In this document: in pieces, positions 35,939 to 45,488 of the stretch
How positions within the stretch are numbered: the stretch's first letter is position 1
Layout: every line of letters starts with the position of its first letter
Source of the DNA: Rohdeia mirabilis
Lineage (GTDB): Bacteria > Planctomycetota > UBA1135 > GCA-002686595
Length of the DNA: 64,000 bases
NCBI GenBank assembly: GCA_007750655.1
Contig: CP036290.1
Span: 434,001-498,000, forward strand
Reading direction: 5' to 3'
The notes under the pieces: generated by a model
What the model saw: the letters and a program-made list of their open reading frames with translations, nothing else
Told to the model about the DNA's origin: nothing
Databases searched by the model: none
Program-made: the position numbers and the translations under genes

Positions 35939-38206
35939 ATGGGAGTTCGATCGTCCGCACGGCTCTGGGTCCTGTTCCTGCCGCTCGCCGCAGCCTTGGC
36001 CATCGGACTGGTCGCGCTCTTCTGGCCGAGTGTGGACGAAGTCGATTCCGAGATGCCACTGGCGCCCGGTACTCCGAGTTCGCCGATGCTCGACGGGTCG
36101 GAGCCCTCGCCGCTCTTGGAGCTCGAGGGGTCGTCGGTCGAGTCGGACGCGCGCGCGGCGATGACCAGCGCACCGCGGTCCTCGGCGACGCGCTGGTCCG
36201 ACCACGTGCTTCCCGTCGACGACCACACCAGCGAAGTGATCGAAGGTGCGCGGGTGCTCCTCGTCGAGCGTGGGTCGACGCGAGTGGAGAGCCATGCATT
36301 GAATGCCGAACTGCCGATCTCGATGGACGGGGTGGCTCCGGTCGCTGCGCTCGAGGCGCCCGGGTACTGTCCGAGGTACTTCGTGTTCGACGAGTTCCTC
36401 GACGAGCATCGCGAAGGCCATCCGCAACGGCACGAGGTACAGATGCGACGGGCGGTGGATCTGGTCGTTCGCGTGGTCACGGCAGAGGGCGCCGAACCCG
36501 TCGCGTTCAGGTTGAGCACGCACGTCGAGGGATCGACCGATTCCAGGACCCGCAGGATCGGAAGCTCCTTGCGTGGGCTCTTCCAGGCGAAGTTGCCGGA
36601 CGATCTGGAGGTAAGTGACGTTCTCGCGCGGCGCAGGACGATCGCTCGCCACTCGGGATCGCTGCTCGACGTGCATGCTCGACTGCGGCTGTCTGTGAGT
36701 GCTCCGTTCGATCCGGACCTCGTGGCCAGCATGGAACAGCAGCTTTCGACGAGCGACGAGGTCCACGTCTTCACGGGACTGCCACTTCGAGAGACGCTCA
36801 CGGGCAGCATTTCGGACCCACACTCGTTCGGTCGGAACCGGCGCTTCTTCGCTGCACTCACCGAGGGTGGCGGGCACCTGCCGAGCGGTGCACTCCCGGC
36901 GCTCGAACTGCGAACCGATCGTCCGAACGAGTTCGTCGTCACGACGCTGGGGGCGGCGTCTCTCACTCTCGACGCCGGCGAAGAGGGCGCGTTCGCGAAC
37001 TGGAGCCTCGCACCCGTCGGGCTGCCTGGACGCCAAGCCGACACGACGTATGCCGCTCCCGAGCGTCGGATGCTCCTGTTCCACCGACTCGTGCCCGGCG
37101 ACTATCGGCTCACGGGATCGGTGGCCTGGCCCGGACGTTCGCAGCGCTTCGAGATGACCGTCAGCCTCGAACCCGAAGAGGACCTGGTGCTGTCGGAGTT
37201 CACGAGCCCCGGAACGAGGTCGGTGATGGTCCATCCTCGGCTGGTCGTGCGCGGCGTTCCTCCGCGGGGGGCGCCGACATCGCTGGACGAGGTGTTTCGT
37301 TGGAACGCGAGGCTCGGCATCGACGGCGATCGCCTTGGCCGTCCGGCGGCGAGCTATTGGGTCCGTGGAAGCAGGATCGTCCCCGTTCGCTTCGACGGTC
37401 TCGACGAGCGCTCGGGTGAACTCTCGTTCTCGGGGCTCGGCATCGACCTCGGGCGAACGGAGGACCTCCCGCCGGTCGCGTTCACGGCGAAGGGAGCGCT
37501 CGATCGCGAACTCGTCCTGGCCGAGTTGCTCGTGGCCCACGAGCCCGACCCGGTTCGAGTGGATCCCGATCAGACCGAAGCGGTGGTCGAGCTCGTCGTG
37601 GAGTGGGGCGTTCGACTGGACGTCGTCGTGCGCCGGCCAGAAGGCGTTGGTCGGCACTCCATGCAGGTGCACGTGTGGCGCGCGAGCGATGGGCTGTCGG
37701 TGAGGCAGCTGATGCAGATCCAGCCCGAGGACTTCTATCTGGGACTCGGCGACGACGTCGATGCATTCGTTCACGACGAAGACCCGAGGATTCGTCGCTT
37801 CGCGTTCGTCGCTCCGCCCGGCGACTATCGCGTCGTCGTCCTGGGCAGCGACGACGGCTATCACGACTTCGAAGCTGCACAGCTCGTGGGGACGGGCACC
37901 GTGTCGGTCGGCGACGTGCCCGCACAGGTCGTGGTCGACCTGACTCGGTCGGTCACCGTCGCCCTGGAAGAGAGCGACGCCGCGCACGACTTCCTGGAAC
38001 GGCGCCGCGAAGCCGGAGACCCCTGGGCCCATCCACGGGGCTGGATGAACGCCCATCCGCTGGCGGGCGGTTTCCTTCAGAGCTTGGACGATGGATCCGT
38101 CGGCTGGACCGGACTCCTGCCGCACACCGACTACGACTGTCGCGTGGACGGCAGCACGTTCCGCACGGGTGCGCCGGGTTCGGTCCTGGTGCTGACGCCG
38201 CGGTGA
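35939..38206 (+). CDS. Detached full-length array paralogue (tenth copy)
   Basis: This 755-residue protein has the same layout as the nine tandem genes but is separated from them by about 6 kb. The anchor is at about 8-29 (L-W-V-L-F-L-P-L-A-A-A-L-A-I-G-L). The first domain runs R-W-S-D-H-V-L-P-V-D-D to G-Y-C-P-R-Y-F. The middle reads L-V-L-S-E-F-T then V-M-V-H-P-R-L-V-V-R-G. The ending is L-L-P-H-T-D-Y-D-C-R-V-D-G, T-G-A-P-G-S-V-L. Its C-terminal module is closest to paralogues 7 and 8. The ATG is fixed by the TAGAGT box. Function unknown. Confidence 0.83.
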   Translation: MGVRSSARLWVLFLPLAAALAIGLVALFWPSVDEVDSEMPLAPGTPSSPMLDGSEPSPLLELEGSSVESDARAAMTSAPRSSATRWSDHVLPVDDHTSEVIEGARVLLVERGSTRVESHALNAELPISMDGVAPVAALEAPGYCPRYFVFDEFLDEHREGHPQRHEVQMRRAVDLVVRVVTAEGAEPVAFRLSTHVEGSTDSRTRRIGSSLRGLFQAKLPDDLEVSDVLARRRTIARHSGSLLDVHARLRLSVSAPFDPDLVASMEQQLSTSDEVHVFTGLPLRETLTGSISDPHSFGRNRRFFAALTEGGGHLPSGALPALELRTDRPNEFVVTTLGAASLTLDAGEEGAFANWSLAPVGLPGRQADTTYAAPERRMLLFHRLVPGDYRLTGSVAWPGRSQRFEMTVSLEPEEDLVLSEFTSPGTRSVMVHPRLVVRGVPPRGAPTSLDEVFRWNARLGIDGDRLGRPAASYWVRGSRIVPVRFDGLDERSGELSFSGLGIDLGRTEDLPPVAFTAKGALDRELVLAELLVAHEPDPVRVDPDQTEAVVELVVEWGVRLDVVVRRPEGVGRHSMQVHVWRASDGLSVRQLMQIQPEDFYLGLGDDVDAFVHDEDPRIRRFAFVAPPGDYRVVVLGSDDGYHDFEAAQLVGTGTVSVGDVPAQVVVDLTRSVTVALEESDAAHDFLERRREAGDPWAHPRGWMNAHPLAGGFLQSLDDGSVGWTGLLPHTDYDCRVDGSTFRTGAPGSVLVLTPR

Positions 38207-38337
38207 CGTGACGCTGGCCGCGGCCGGTCGAACGCGAGGAGGAGCACTCCGACGTTCTCGGCTCGGAGCCCACGGAACCCGACTTCCACGTCCACTCCGC
38301 GGTGGCGCGATCGGTGCGTCCTTCACAGGATGCGGCG

Positions 38338-39402
38338 ATGCGCACCCAGCTCGGTGAACCCGCCCGCCTGCCGCCCGACGACGTGATGTACGCGGCGCTC
38401 GTGGCGCGCGACGCGGCCTTCGAGGGCGTGTTCGTCGCCGCCATCCGCACGACCGGGATCGTGTGTCGGCCGACCTGTCCGGCGCGCAAACCGCTGGCGC
38501 GCAACGTCGAGTACTTCGGCACGCTCGGGCAGGCGTTGGCGGCGGGCTACCGACCGTGCAAGCGCTGCCGTCCGCTCGAGCCGGTCGGCGCGGTGCCGGA
38601 CTGGTTGGCCGAGCTCGTCGCCGATGTCGAGGCGGACGCCGGACGCCGCTTCACCGACGCGGACCTGCGCCCGCGTGAGCTCGACCCCGCGCGGGTGCGG
38701 CGCTGGTTCCTGCGCGAGCACGGACTGACGTTCCACGCCTTCCAGCGCGCGCGACGGCTGGGGCGGGCGCTCGGGCATCTGACCCTCGGGGCGGACCTGG
38801 ACGCGGTCGGCGAGGCGGCCGGCTTCGAGTCGGCGAGCGGCTTCCGCGACGCGTTCCAGCGCCACTTCGGCGCGCCGCCCGGTCGCGCGCGCGGCACGTG
38901 CGCGGTGCGCGTCACGCGTCTGACGTCGCCGCTCGGTCCGCTGGTCGCCGCCGCCACCGACGACGCGCTCGTGCTGCTCGAGTTCGCCGACCGGCGCATG
39001 CTGTCGACGCAGATCGAACGACTGCGCCGCCATCTCGACGCGGCCTTCGCGCCCGGGGACAACGGCGTACTCGAACGCACGCAGACCCAGCTCGACGCCT
39101 ACTTCGCCGGGAGGCTCACCGACTTCGACCTGCCGCTCGCGCTGCCGGGCACGCCGTTCCAGCGCGCGGTGTGGAGCGAGCTGCGGACCATTCCCTACGG
39201 CACGACGCGCAGCTACGCCCAGCAGGCCGCCGCCATCGGTCGGCCCGAGGTGGTGCGAGCGGTGGGGCGCGCGAACGGCGACAACCGCCTCGCGATCGTC
39301 GTCCCGTGCCATCGCGTGGTCGGCGCGGACGGGCGGTTGACGGGCTACGGCGGACACCTGTGGCGCAAGCAGCGGCTGCTCGAGCTGGAGGCCGCCCACT
39401 GA
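38338..39402 (+). CDS. ada: Ada-type bifunctional regulator and O6-alkylguanine-DNA alkyltransferase
   Basis: This 354-residue protein has three parts. The N-terminal Ada metal-binding domain carries C43-R-P-T-C47 and C74-K-R-C77, the four zinc cysteines; one acts as phosphotriester methyl acceptor in characterised Ada proteins. An AraC-like helix-turn-helix lies at about 110-185 (F-H-A-F-Q-R-A-R-R-L, F-E-S-A-S-G-F-R-D-A-F). The C-terminal methyltransferase has the active-site P-C324-H-R-V and the preceding R-A-V-G-R-A-N. It repairs alkylated DNA and probably activates its own regulon. ATG 38338 is preferred to the upstream GTG at 38302 because the family begins near here. The lhr gene follows after 46 bp. 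Confidence 0.93.
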   Translation: MRTQLGEPARLPPDDVMYAALVARDAAFEGVFVAAIRTTGIVCRPTCPARKPLARNVEYFGTLGQALAAGYRPCKRCRPLEPVGAVPDWLAELVADVEADAGRRFTDADLRPRELDPARVRRWFLREHGLTFHAFQRARRLGRALGHLTLGADLDAVGEAAGFESASGFRDAFQRHFGAPPGRARGTCAVRVTRLTSPLGPLVAAATDDALVLLEFADRRMLSTQIERLRRHLDAAFAPGDNGVLERTQTQLDAYFAGRLTDFDLPLALPGTPFQRAVWSELRTIPYGTTRSYAQQAAAIGRPEVVRAVGRANGDNRLAIVVPCHRVVGADGRLTGYGGHLWRKQRLLELEAAH

Positions 39403-39436
39403 GCCGGATCGGCCCCGACACCCGTGCGATCGGCCG

Positions 39437-39442
39437 TAGGAT
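39437..39442 (+). promoter_or_regulatory. -10-like box TAGGAT, leaderless type
   Basis: TAGGAT ends 6 nt before the GTG at 39449 and supports that start for lhr. Confidence 0.5.
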
Positions 39443-39448
39443 CTGGCC

Positions 39449-42400
39449 GTGCCGACCCGGACCGACCTCCCGTTCTCGCCCGCCACCGCGCGCTGGTTCG
39501 AGGACAGCTTCGCCGCGCCGACCGCCGTCCAGCGGCGCGGGTGGGAGCGGATCGCGGCGGGCGAGCACGCGTTGCTCGTCGCGCCGACGGGGTCGGGCAA
39601 GACGCTGGCGGCGTTCCTGTTCGCGCTCGATCGACTGGCGGCGCGCGCGGTCGGCGTGGAGGCGGGCGACGAGCCGACCGCCGAGGCCCTGAAGCGCCCG
39701 CGCGGCTACCGCGTCGTCTACGTCTCGCCGTTGAAGGCGCTCGTCAGCGACATCGAACGCAACCTGCGGGCGCCGCTCGTCGGCATCCGGCGCGCGGCGG
39801 AAGCACTCGGACTCGAGGGCCCCGAGCTCCGCGTGGACGTACGCACCGGCGACACGCCCCAACGCGAGCGCGAGCAGCAGCGGCGCGATCCGGGCGACGT
39901 CCTCGTCACCACGCCCGAGTCGCTGTACCTGATCCTCGGGTCGCGCGCGGGCGCCAATCTCGCGACCACGGAGACGCTGATCGTGGACGAGATCCACGCG
40001 CTCGCGCCGACCAAGCGCGGCGTGCACCTGGCGCTGTCGCTCGAGCGGCTCGCCGCGCGCGTGCTCGCGGCCGGCGGCACCGAACCCCAACGCATCGGCC
40101 TGTCCGCCACCGCGCGCCCGCTCGAGGACGTGGCGCGCTTCCTCGGCGGCGACCGCGCGGTGGCGATCGTGGACGCTGGCGAGCCGCCGCGCATCGAACT
40201 CGAGATCCGCGTGCCGGTGCCCGACATGGAGCGCGTGCTGCCGGACGAGGCGCGGCCGCTGAGTTCAGGCGCTGCGCAGGACGGCGACGACGACCTGCCC
40301 AGCGGTTCGATCCTCGGTCAGCTCTACCACATGCCCGGTAACCGTCAGGGCAACGAGCGCGGCATCTGGCCGGCGATGTATCCGCAGATCCTCGAGCAGA
40401 TCCGGACGCACCGCTCGACGATCGTGTTCGTCAACAACCGCGCGCTCGCGGAACGGCTCGCCCAGCGCCTCAACGACCTGGCGGGCGAGGAACTCGTCCT
40501 CTCGCACCACGGCAGCGTCAGCCACGAGAAGCGCGCTGTCGTCGAGGACCGTCTCAAGCGCGGCGAGGTGCGCGGCATCGTCGCCACCAGTTCGCTCGAG
40601 CTCGGCATCGACATGGGCGCGGTGGACCTGGTGCTGCTCGTCGAGTCGCCGGGCTCGGTCGCGCGCGGACTCCAGCGCATCGGCCGCGCCGGACACCAGG
40701 TGGGCGCGGCGAGCGTCGGGCGCCTGTATCCGAAGTTCCGCGGCGACCTGCTCGAGTGCGCCGTCGTCGTCGAGCGCATGGCGAAGGGCCAGATCGAGTC
40801 GATCCACGTGCCCGTCAACGCGCTCGACGTGTTGGCCCAGCAGGTGGTCGCGATCTGCTGCGACGGCGACCTGACGGTCTCGGCGCTCGAGCGGCTGGTC
40901 AAGCGCGCGCACCCGTACCGCAGCCTCGCGACGGCGGCGCTGACGGGAGTTCTGGACATGCTGACGGGCCGCTTCGCGAGCACCGAGTTCGCCGACCTGC
41001 GGCCGCGGCTGCGCTGGGACCGCACGACCGACGTGCTCGGCGCGCGCCGCGGCACCGCGATGGTCGCGCGCATGAACGCCGGCACGATCCCCGACCGCGG
41101 GACCTTTGGCGTGTACCTCGGCGAGGGCGGGCCACGCATCGGCGAGCTGGACGAGGAGATGGTCTACGAGTCGCGCGACGGCGACACGTTCCTTCTGGGG
41201 ACGACCACGTGGCGCGTCGAGGAGATCACGAAGGACCGCGTGATCGTGTCGCCCGCGCCCGGCGAACCGGGGCGTCTGCCGTTCTGGAAGGGCGACGGTC
41301 CCGGGCGGCCGCTCGAGCTGGGGCGCGCGATCGGCGCGTTCGTGCGCGAGGCGGGGGAGCAGCTGGGCGGGAAGGGCGGTGCGCCCGGCGGCGAGTTGGA
41401 CGAGGCGGCGCGCGACCGGCTCGCGACCTGGCTGCGCGAGCGGCTGCCGCTCGACGAGCACGCGGCCCACAACCTGGCGACGTACCTGGCCGAACAGCGC
41501 GCGGCGACCGGCGGGCCGCTGCCGACGGACCGCGCGATCACGATCGAGCGCTTCCGCGACGAACTCGGCGACTGGCGCGTGTGCATCCTCTCGCCCTTCG
41601 GTCGCCGCGTGCACGCGCCCTGGGCGATAGCGATCGAGGAACGGCTCGGGCGCCTGGCCGACGTCGAGGCGCAGGTGATGTACACGGACGACGGGATCGT
41701 GCTACGGCTCGCGGACGGTGGGGGCGACGGCGAGTTCGGTGGGGACGCAGGCCTCGGCGCGCTGGATCTCGAGGCGCTGCTGCCGCCCCCGGAGGAGGTG
41801 GTCGATCTCGTCACCGAGCGCGTCGGCCGCACGGCGATGTTCGCGTCGCTGTTCCGCGAGAACGCCGTGCGCTCGCTGCTCGTCACGCGCCGGCGACCGG
41901 ACCAGCGCAACCCGCTCTGGGCCCAGCGGCTGAAGACGCGCGCGCTGCTCGCGACCGTGCAGAACCTGCCGGACTTCCCGGTCGTGATCGAGACCTACCG
42001 CCAGGCGCTGGCCGACGAGTTCGATCTGACGGGTCTCGAGGACGTGCTGCGCGAGGTGCGGGCGCGCACGATCCGCGTCGATCGCGTCGAGACCCGCAGC
42101 GCGTCGCCGTTCGCTCGCAGCCTCGTGTTCGCGTACGTGGCCGCGTACCTGTACGACGGCGACTCGCCGATCGCCGAGCGCAAAGCCCAGGCGCTGACGC
42201 TCGACAAGGACCTGTTGCGCGAGCTGCTGGGCCAGGCCGAGCTGCGCGAGTTGATCGACCCGGGCGCGCTGGCCGAACTGGAGGGCGAACTCGACGGCAG
42301 CGCCGACGGCTGGCGCGCGCGCGACCGCGACGAGTTGACCGACCTCCTGCAGCGCATCGGCGACCGCACGGCGCTCGAGCTGGCGGCGAGCGTGGACGAG

Positions 42401-44173
42401 GACGAGTGCGACGACGGCGGGGCGAAGTGGCTCGAGACGCTGGTCGAGGAGCGGCGCGTGATCGCGATCACCGTCGGTGGCGAGGAGCGCTTCGTCGCGG
42501 CCGACGGCGCGGGACTCTTCCGCGACGCGCTCGGCGTGAACGTGCCGTCCGGCCTGCCCGACGCGTTCGTGGCCCAGGTGCCGGACGCGCTCGCCCGCCT
42601 GGCGCGGCGCTTCGCGAAGGGACGCGGCCCGTTCGAGGCGCGCGAGCTGGCGGCGCGTTACGGGCTGGCGCTCGAGCGCGTCGAGCCGGTGCTCGTGGCG
42701 CTCGAGCGTGCGGACGTCCTGGTGCGCGGCGAGATGCGGCCGGGCGGCGGCGGGCTCGAGTGGTGCGACACCGAGATCCTGCGGCGGCTCAAGCGCAAGA
42801 CGTTGGCGCGACTGCGGCGCGAGGCGTCGGCCGTCGACGCGGCGGCGTTCGCGCGCTTCCTGCCCCGTTGGCACGGCGTGCGCGGCCAGGTGGTGGGGCG
42901 CGGTGGCGAAGCGGTCGACGGCGCAGGTGGTCGCGGCGCGCGCGATCCCGGGCAGCTCTTGCGCGAGGCGGTCGAGCGGCTCGAGGGCGTGGCGTTGCCG
43001 TGGAGCGTGCTCGCGACGGACGCGTTGCCGGCGCGCGTTCCGGGCTTTCAACTCGACGCGCTCGACCTGCTGGCCGCGTCGGGCGAGATCGTCTGGATCG
43101 GGCGCGGCGCACTGGGTGCGAAGGACGGGCGCGTGGCGCTCGTGCGGCGCGAGAACGTGCCGCTGCTCGTCGAGCTGGAGGCGGCGTACGAGCCTCCGAC
43201 CCCGGTGCACGCGGCGCTGCTCGAGCGGCTGGGGGCGGGCGGCGCGTGCTTCTTGACCGAACTCGAGCGGGCGGTGCGCGCCGAGCACGATGGGCTGCGC
43301 ACCGACGACTTCGAAGCGGTGCTGTGGGACCTGGTCTGGGCGGGGCGCATCACGAACGACACGTTCGGGCCGCTGCGGACGCTGGGCGCGCGCGGTGCGC
43401 GCTCGGCGGGTGGCCGTTCGGGCCGCGGCGGTTGGCGCGGCGTGGTCGCCGGCGGACGCTGGTCGCGCGTGGACCTGCTCGCGACCGGTTTCGACGGCGA
43501 CGCGGTGCGGACGCCGACCGAACGCGCGCTGGCCCGCGCGAACGTGCTGCTCGCGCGCTACGGCGTCGTGAGCCGCGAGGTCGCGCGCGCCGAGGAGTTG
43601 GCCGGCGGCTTCGCGACGGTCTACCGCACCCTGCGCGCGATCGAGGAGAGCGGCCGCATTCGGCGCGGCTGGTTCGTCGAGGGCCTGTCGGGCGCGCAGT
43701 TCGCCGTGCCGGGCGCGGTCGACGCGCTGCGGGCGAGCGACGGCCGCGCGTCCGGCGAACACGCGATCGTCGTGCTCGCCGCCGTCGATCCGGCCCAGCC
43801 GTTCGGTGCGCTCGTTCCGTGGCCCGAGCGCGCGGGCGCGGAAGGGACTTCGAAGGCGAGCGGTCTTCCGCGGCGCGTGGCCGGTGCCCTCGTGTGTCTG
43901 GTGGACGGCGAGCCGCAGTGGTGGCTGTCCGCGAGCCGCAAGCAGCTGATCGTGTTCCCGTCCGCCGAGGCGGCGACCGAGCGCGAGGCCGGCACCCGCC
44001 TCGAGCGCGCGTTCGAGGCCCTCGCCCGTCTGCCGCGCAAGGGCCGTCGGCGGCTCGAGCTCGAGACCGTGGACGGCGTCGATGCGACGGACGGCCCGCA
44101 CACCGAGCGGCTCGTGCGCTGTGGTTTCGCGCGCGACTACCTGCGTCTGTCCGTGGCGGATCCGCGGTTGTGA
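39449..44173 (+). CDS. lhr: Lhr-type superfamily 2 DNA helicase, long form
   Basis: This 1574-residue ATP-dependent 3'-5' helicase is the full-length size of Lhr. The helicase core has a Q-motif-like A-P-T-A-V-Q-R-R-G-W, Walker A A-P-T-G-S-G-K-T at 45-52 and Walker B D-E-I-H at 180-183. S-A-T-A-R-P and the motif V/VI region L-E-L-G-I-D-M-G-A, R-I-G-R-A-G-H also match. A winged-helix and Lhr-core domain follow, and about 700 residues form the Lhr C-terminal region. In mycobacteria lhr neighbours nei2, and a Nei2-like gene lies 3.6 kb downstream here. The start is GTG. The last base overlaps the next gene (TGATG). Confidence 0.95.
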   Translation: MPTRTDLPFSPATARWFEDSFAAPTAVQRRGWERIAAGEHALLVAPTGSGKTLAAFLFALDRLAARAVGVEAGDEPTAEALKRPRGYRVVYVSPLKALVSDIERNLRAPLVGIRRAAEALGLEGPELRVDVRTGDTPQREREQQRRDPGDVLVTTPESLYLILGSRAGANLATTETLIVDEIHALAPTKRGVHLALSLERLAARVLAAGGTEPQRIGLSATARPLEDVARFLGGDRAVAIVDAGEPPRIELEIRVPVPDMERVLPDEARPLSSGAAQDGDDDLPSGSILGQLYHMPGNRQGNERGIWPAMYPQILEQIRTHRSTIVFVNNRALAERLAQRLNDLAGEELVLSHHGSVSHEKRAVVEDRLKRGEVRGIVATSSLELGIDMGAVDLVLLVESPGSVARGLQRIGRAGHQVGAASVGRLYPKFRGDLLECAVVVERMAKGQIESIHVPVNALDVLAQQVVAICCDGDLTVSALERLVKRAHPYRSLATAALTGVLDMLTGRFASTEFADLRPRLRWDRTTDVLGARRGTAMVARMNAGTIPDRGTFGVYLGEGGPRIGELDEEMVYESRDGDTFLLGTTTWRVEEITKDRVIVSPAPGEPGRLPFWKGDGPGRPLELGRAIGAFVREAGEQLGGKGGAPGGELDEAARDRLATWLRERLPLDEHAAHNLATYLAEQRAATGGPLPTDRAITIERFRDELGDWRVCILSPFGRRVHAPWAIAIEERLGRLADVEAQVMYTDDGIVLRLADGGGDGEFGGDAGLGALDLEALLPPPEEVVDLVTERVGRTAMFASLFRENAVRSLLVTRRRPDQRNPLWAQRLKTRALLATVQNLPDFPVVIETYRQALADEFDLTGLEDVLREVRARTIRVDRVETRSASPFARSLVFAYVAAYLYDGDSPIAERKAQALTLDKDLLRELLGQAELRELIDPGALAELEGELDGSADGWRARDRDELTDLLQRIGDRTALELAASVDEDECDDGGAKWLETLVEERRVIAITVGGEERFVAADGAGLFRDALGVNVPSGLPDAFVAQVPDALARLARRFAKGRGPFEARELAARYGLALERVEPVLVALERADVLVRGEMRPGGGGLEWCDTEILRRLKRKTLARLRREASAVDAAAFARFLPRWHGVRGQVVGRGGEAVDGAGGRGARDPGQLLREAVERLEGVALPWSVLATDALPARVPGFQLDALDLLAASGEIVWIGRGALGAKDGRVALVRRENVPLLVELEAAYEPPTPVHAALLERLGAGGACFLTELERAVRAEHDGLRTDDFEAVLWDLVWAGRITNDTFGPLRTLGARGARSAGGRSGRGGWRGVVAGGRWSRVDLLATGFDGDAVRTPTERALARANVLLARYGVVSREVARAEELAGGFATVYRTLRAIEESGRIRRGWFVEGLSGAQFAVPGAVDALRASDGRASGEHAIVVLAAVDPAQPFGALVPWPERAGAEGTSKASGLPRRVAGALVCLVDGEPQWWLSASRKQLIVFPSAEAATEREAGTRLERAFEALARLPRKGRRRLELETVDGVDATDGPHTERLVRCGFARDYLRLSVADPRL

Positions 44174-44580
44174 TGATCGAGACCCACGAACGAAGTGCGG
44201 ACGGAGAGTGGCGCATCGCGGGCGGAGCTCGCATCGGTGCCGGAAGCTGCGCGACGAGAGCCGCGTGGTTGGGCGCGCTCGCCGCGGTGGCCGGCTTCCT
44301 GTGCGACTGGTATCGCGAGGCCTGGTTCGGGATCGACCCGGGCTTCGCGGGCGGGAACTTCAGCCACAACTTTGGAGTCGTCTTCCCGTGCTACGCGCTG
44401 GCGTTCCTCTCGAGCGCACCAGGTACGGTCGACGTGGGCTGGAGTCTGCTGCGTCGCGTGTTCCAGGGTCGGTCGATGCCGCGGGCGCTGTGGGGCTACG
44501 CCGTTCCACTCACGGTCACCGGTGTGATCCTGGGCTACTTCGCGCTGAGACTCTACTGGCACTTCACCGAGGGGTACTAG
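44173..44580 (+). CDS. Three-helix membrane protein, unknown function
   Basis: This 135-residue protein overlaps the lhr stop by one base, so it is translationally coupled to lhr. Three hydrophobic segments are visible: about 32-50 (W-L-G-A-L-A-A-V-A-G-F-L), 63-80 (F-G-V-V-F-P-C-Y-A-L-A-F) and 105-127 (Y-A-V-P-L-T-V-T-G-V-I-L-G-Y-F). The 40 residues between helices 1 and 2 contain W-Y-R-E-A-W-F-G-I-D-P. I recognise no family. A GTG at 44170 is an alternative start. The 190 bp after it hold nothing I can identify. Confidence 0.65.
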   Translation: MIETHERSADGEWRIAGGARIGAGSCATRAAWLGALAAVAGFLCDWYREAWFGIDPGFAGGNFSHNFGVVFPCYALAFLSSAPGTVDVGWSLLRRVFQGRSMPRALWGYAVPLTVTGVILGYFALRLYWHFTEGY

Positions 44581-44772
44581 GGGCGCCGCGCTTACCAGCG
44601 AGCTGCCTTCCGATCCCACCGGTGGATCCGCTCGTCGGCCAGCCTCCGCGATCGAACGCGCCCGGCGAGCGCGTGGTGCGAAGGACTCGATGGTCCATCC
44701 ACAGCAGGAACGGATCGGTACCCGCGCCCGTCCCATTCGCCACCCGCGCGGCGCGAGACGGCCGGACTCTCT

Positions 44773-45198
44773 TCAGTCCGTCGCCGTCCAGGGATCCGCC
44801 ACCGCCGCGCCCAGTGCAGCGAACGGCGCCGTGTCGCGCGTGAGCACCGTCAGCCCGTGGCGGACGGCTGTCGCCGCGATCAGCCCGTCCGCCGGGGCGA
44901 CGGTGTGCCCGTTGCGCTGGGCCTGTGCGAGCCGCTCGCCCCACAGCCGCCCGACCTCGGCGTCGACCGCGAGCACGTGTCCGGCGAAGCGTTCCTCCAT
45001 GCGAGCGAGCCACGCTTCGAGTTCCGTGCGCCGCTTCGACTTCGGCATCCGCGCGACGCCGAAGGCCAGTTCCCCGAGGGTGATCGCGCTGACGAACGTG
45101 CGCGACGCCTGCAGGCGCGGGACGAGGGCGTGCACGCGCGCGTCGGGTCGCGGCTTCGAGAGCTCCGACAGCACGCACGTGTCGAGCAGCACCCTCAC
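44773..45198 (-). CDS. PIN-domain toxin (VapC-like)
   Basis: This 141-residue ribonuclease of the PIN superfamily has the four acidic active-site residues D6 (L-L-D-T-C-V-L), E43 (L-G-E-L-A-F-G), D104 (A-D-G-L-I-A-A) and D122 (L-T-R-D-T-A-P-F). E-L-S-K-P-R-P-D is typical of the VapC/FitB type. Such toxins cleave tRNA or rRNA when released from the antitoxin. The GTG start overlaps the antitoxin stop by four bases (GTGA), the usual coupling in these modules. The module appears intact. Confidence 0.9.
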   Translation of the reverse strand: MRVLLDTCVLSELSKPRPDARVHALVPRLQASRTFVSAITLGELAFGVARMPKSKRRTELEAWLARMEERFAGHVLAVDAEVGRLWGERLAQAQRNGHTVAPADGLIAATAVRHGLTVLTRDTAPFAALGAAVADPWTATD

Positions 45199-45434
45199 AG
45201 GTCGACCTCGCGCATGGCCCCGTCGCGCGGCGGCAGCTCGAGGTCGTCCAGGCGCGGGGCCGACGCCAGGAACTCCACGAAGTCGAGCCTCGCGCCGGTG
45301 AGCCGCCGAAACTCTTCCTCCGAGAGCACGACCACGGCGTCGTTGCGGCGGAGGATGCGCTGCGGGCCTTCGTCGAGCGTCCTGGAGACGAGCTCGCTGA
45401 GGCGGGCCTTGGCTTCGGCGAGTTTCCAGTCCAT
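45195..45434 (-). CDS. Phd/YefM-type antitoxin
   Basis: This 79-residue protein begins M-D-W-K-L-A-E-A-K-A-R-L-S-E-L-V and continues E-G-P-Q-R-I-L-R-R, A-V-V-V-L-S-E-E-E-F-R-R-L, the hallmark of the Phd/YefM antitoxin DNA-binding domain. The C-terminal 25 residues (F-L-A-S-A-P-R-L-D-D-L-E-L) would wrap the toxin. It is the first gene of the pair and probably represses its own promoter through the repeats at 45461-45478. Confidence 0.9.
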   Translation of the reverse strand: MDWKLAEAKARLSELVSRTLDEGPQRILRRNDAVVVLSEEEFRRLTGARLDFVEFLASAPRLDDLELPPRDGAMREVDL

Positions 45435-45460
45435 GGCGGTCAGAGGGAGGAGTGGCGAAC

Positions 45461-45478
45461 GAACTAGTCGAACTAGTC
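45461..45478 (-). promoter_or_regulatory. Probable antitoxin operator: two tandem GAACTAGTC repeats
   Basis: Two head-to-tail 9-bp GAACTAGTC copies, each with an ACTAGT palindrome, lie 26 bp before the antitoxin ATG. A TACGAT -10-like box on the minus strand is at 45483-45488, so the repeats would cover the transcription start, fitting autorepression. Confidence 0.55.
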
Positions 45479-45488
45479 CAATATCGTA

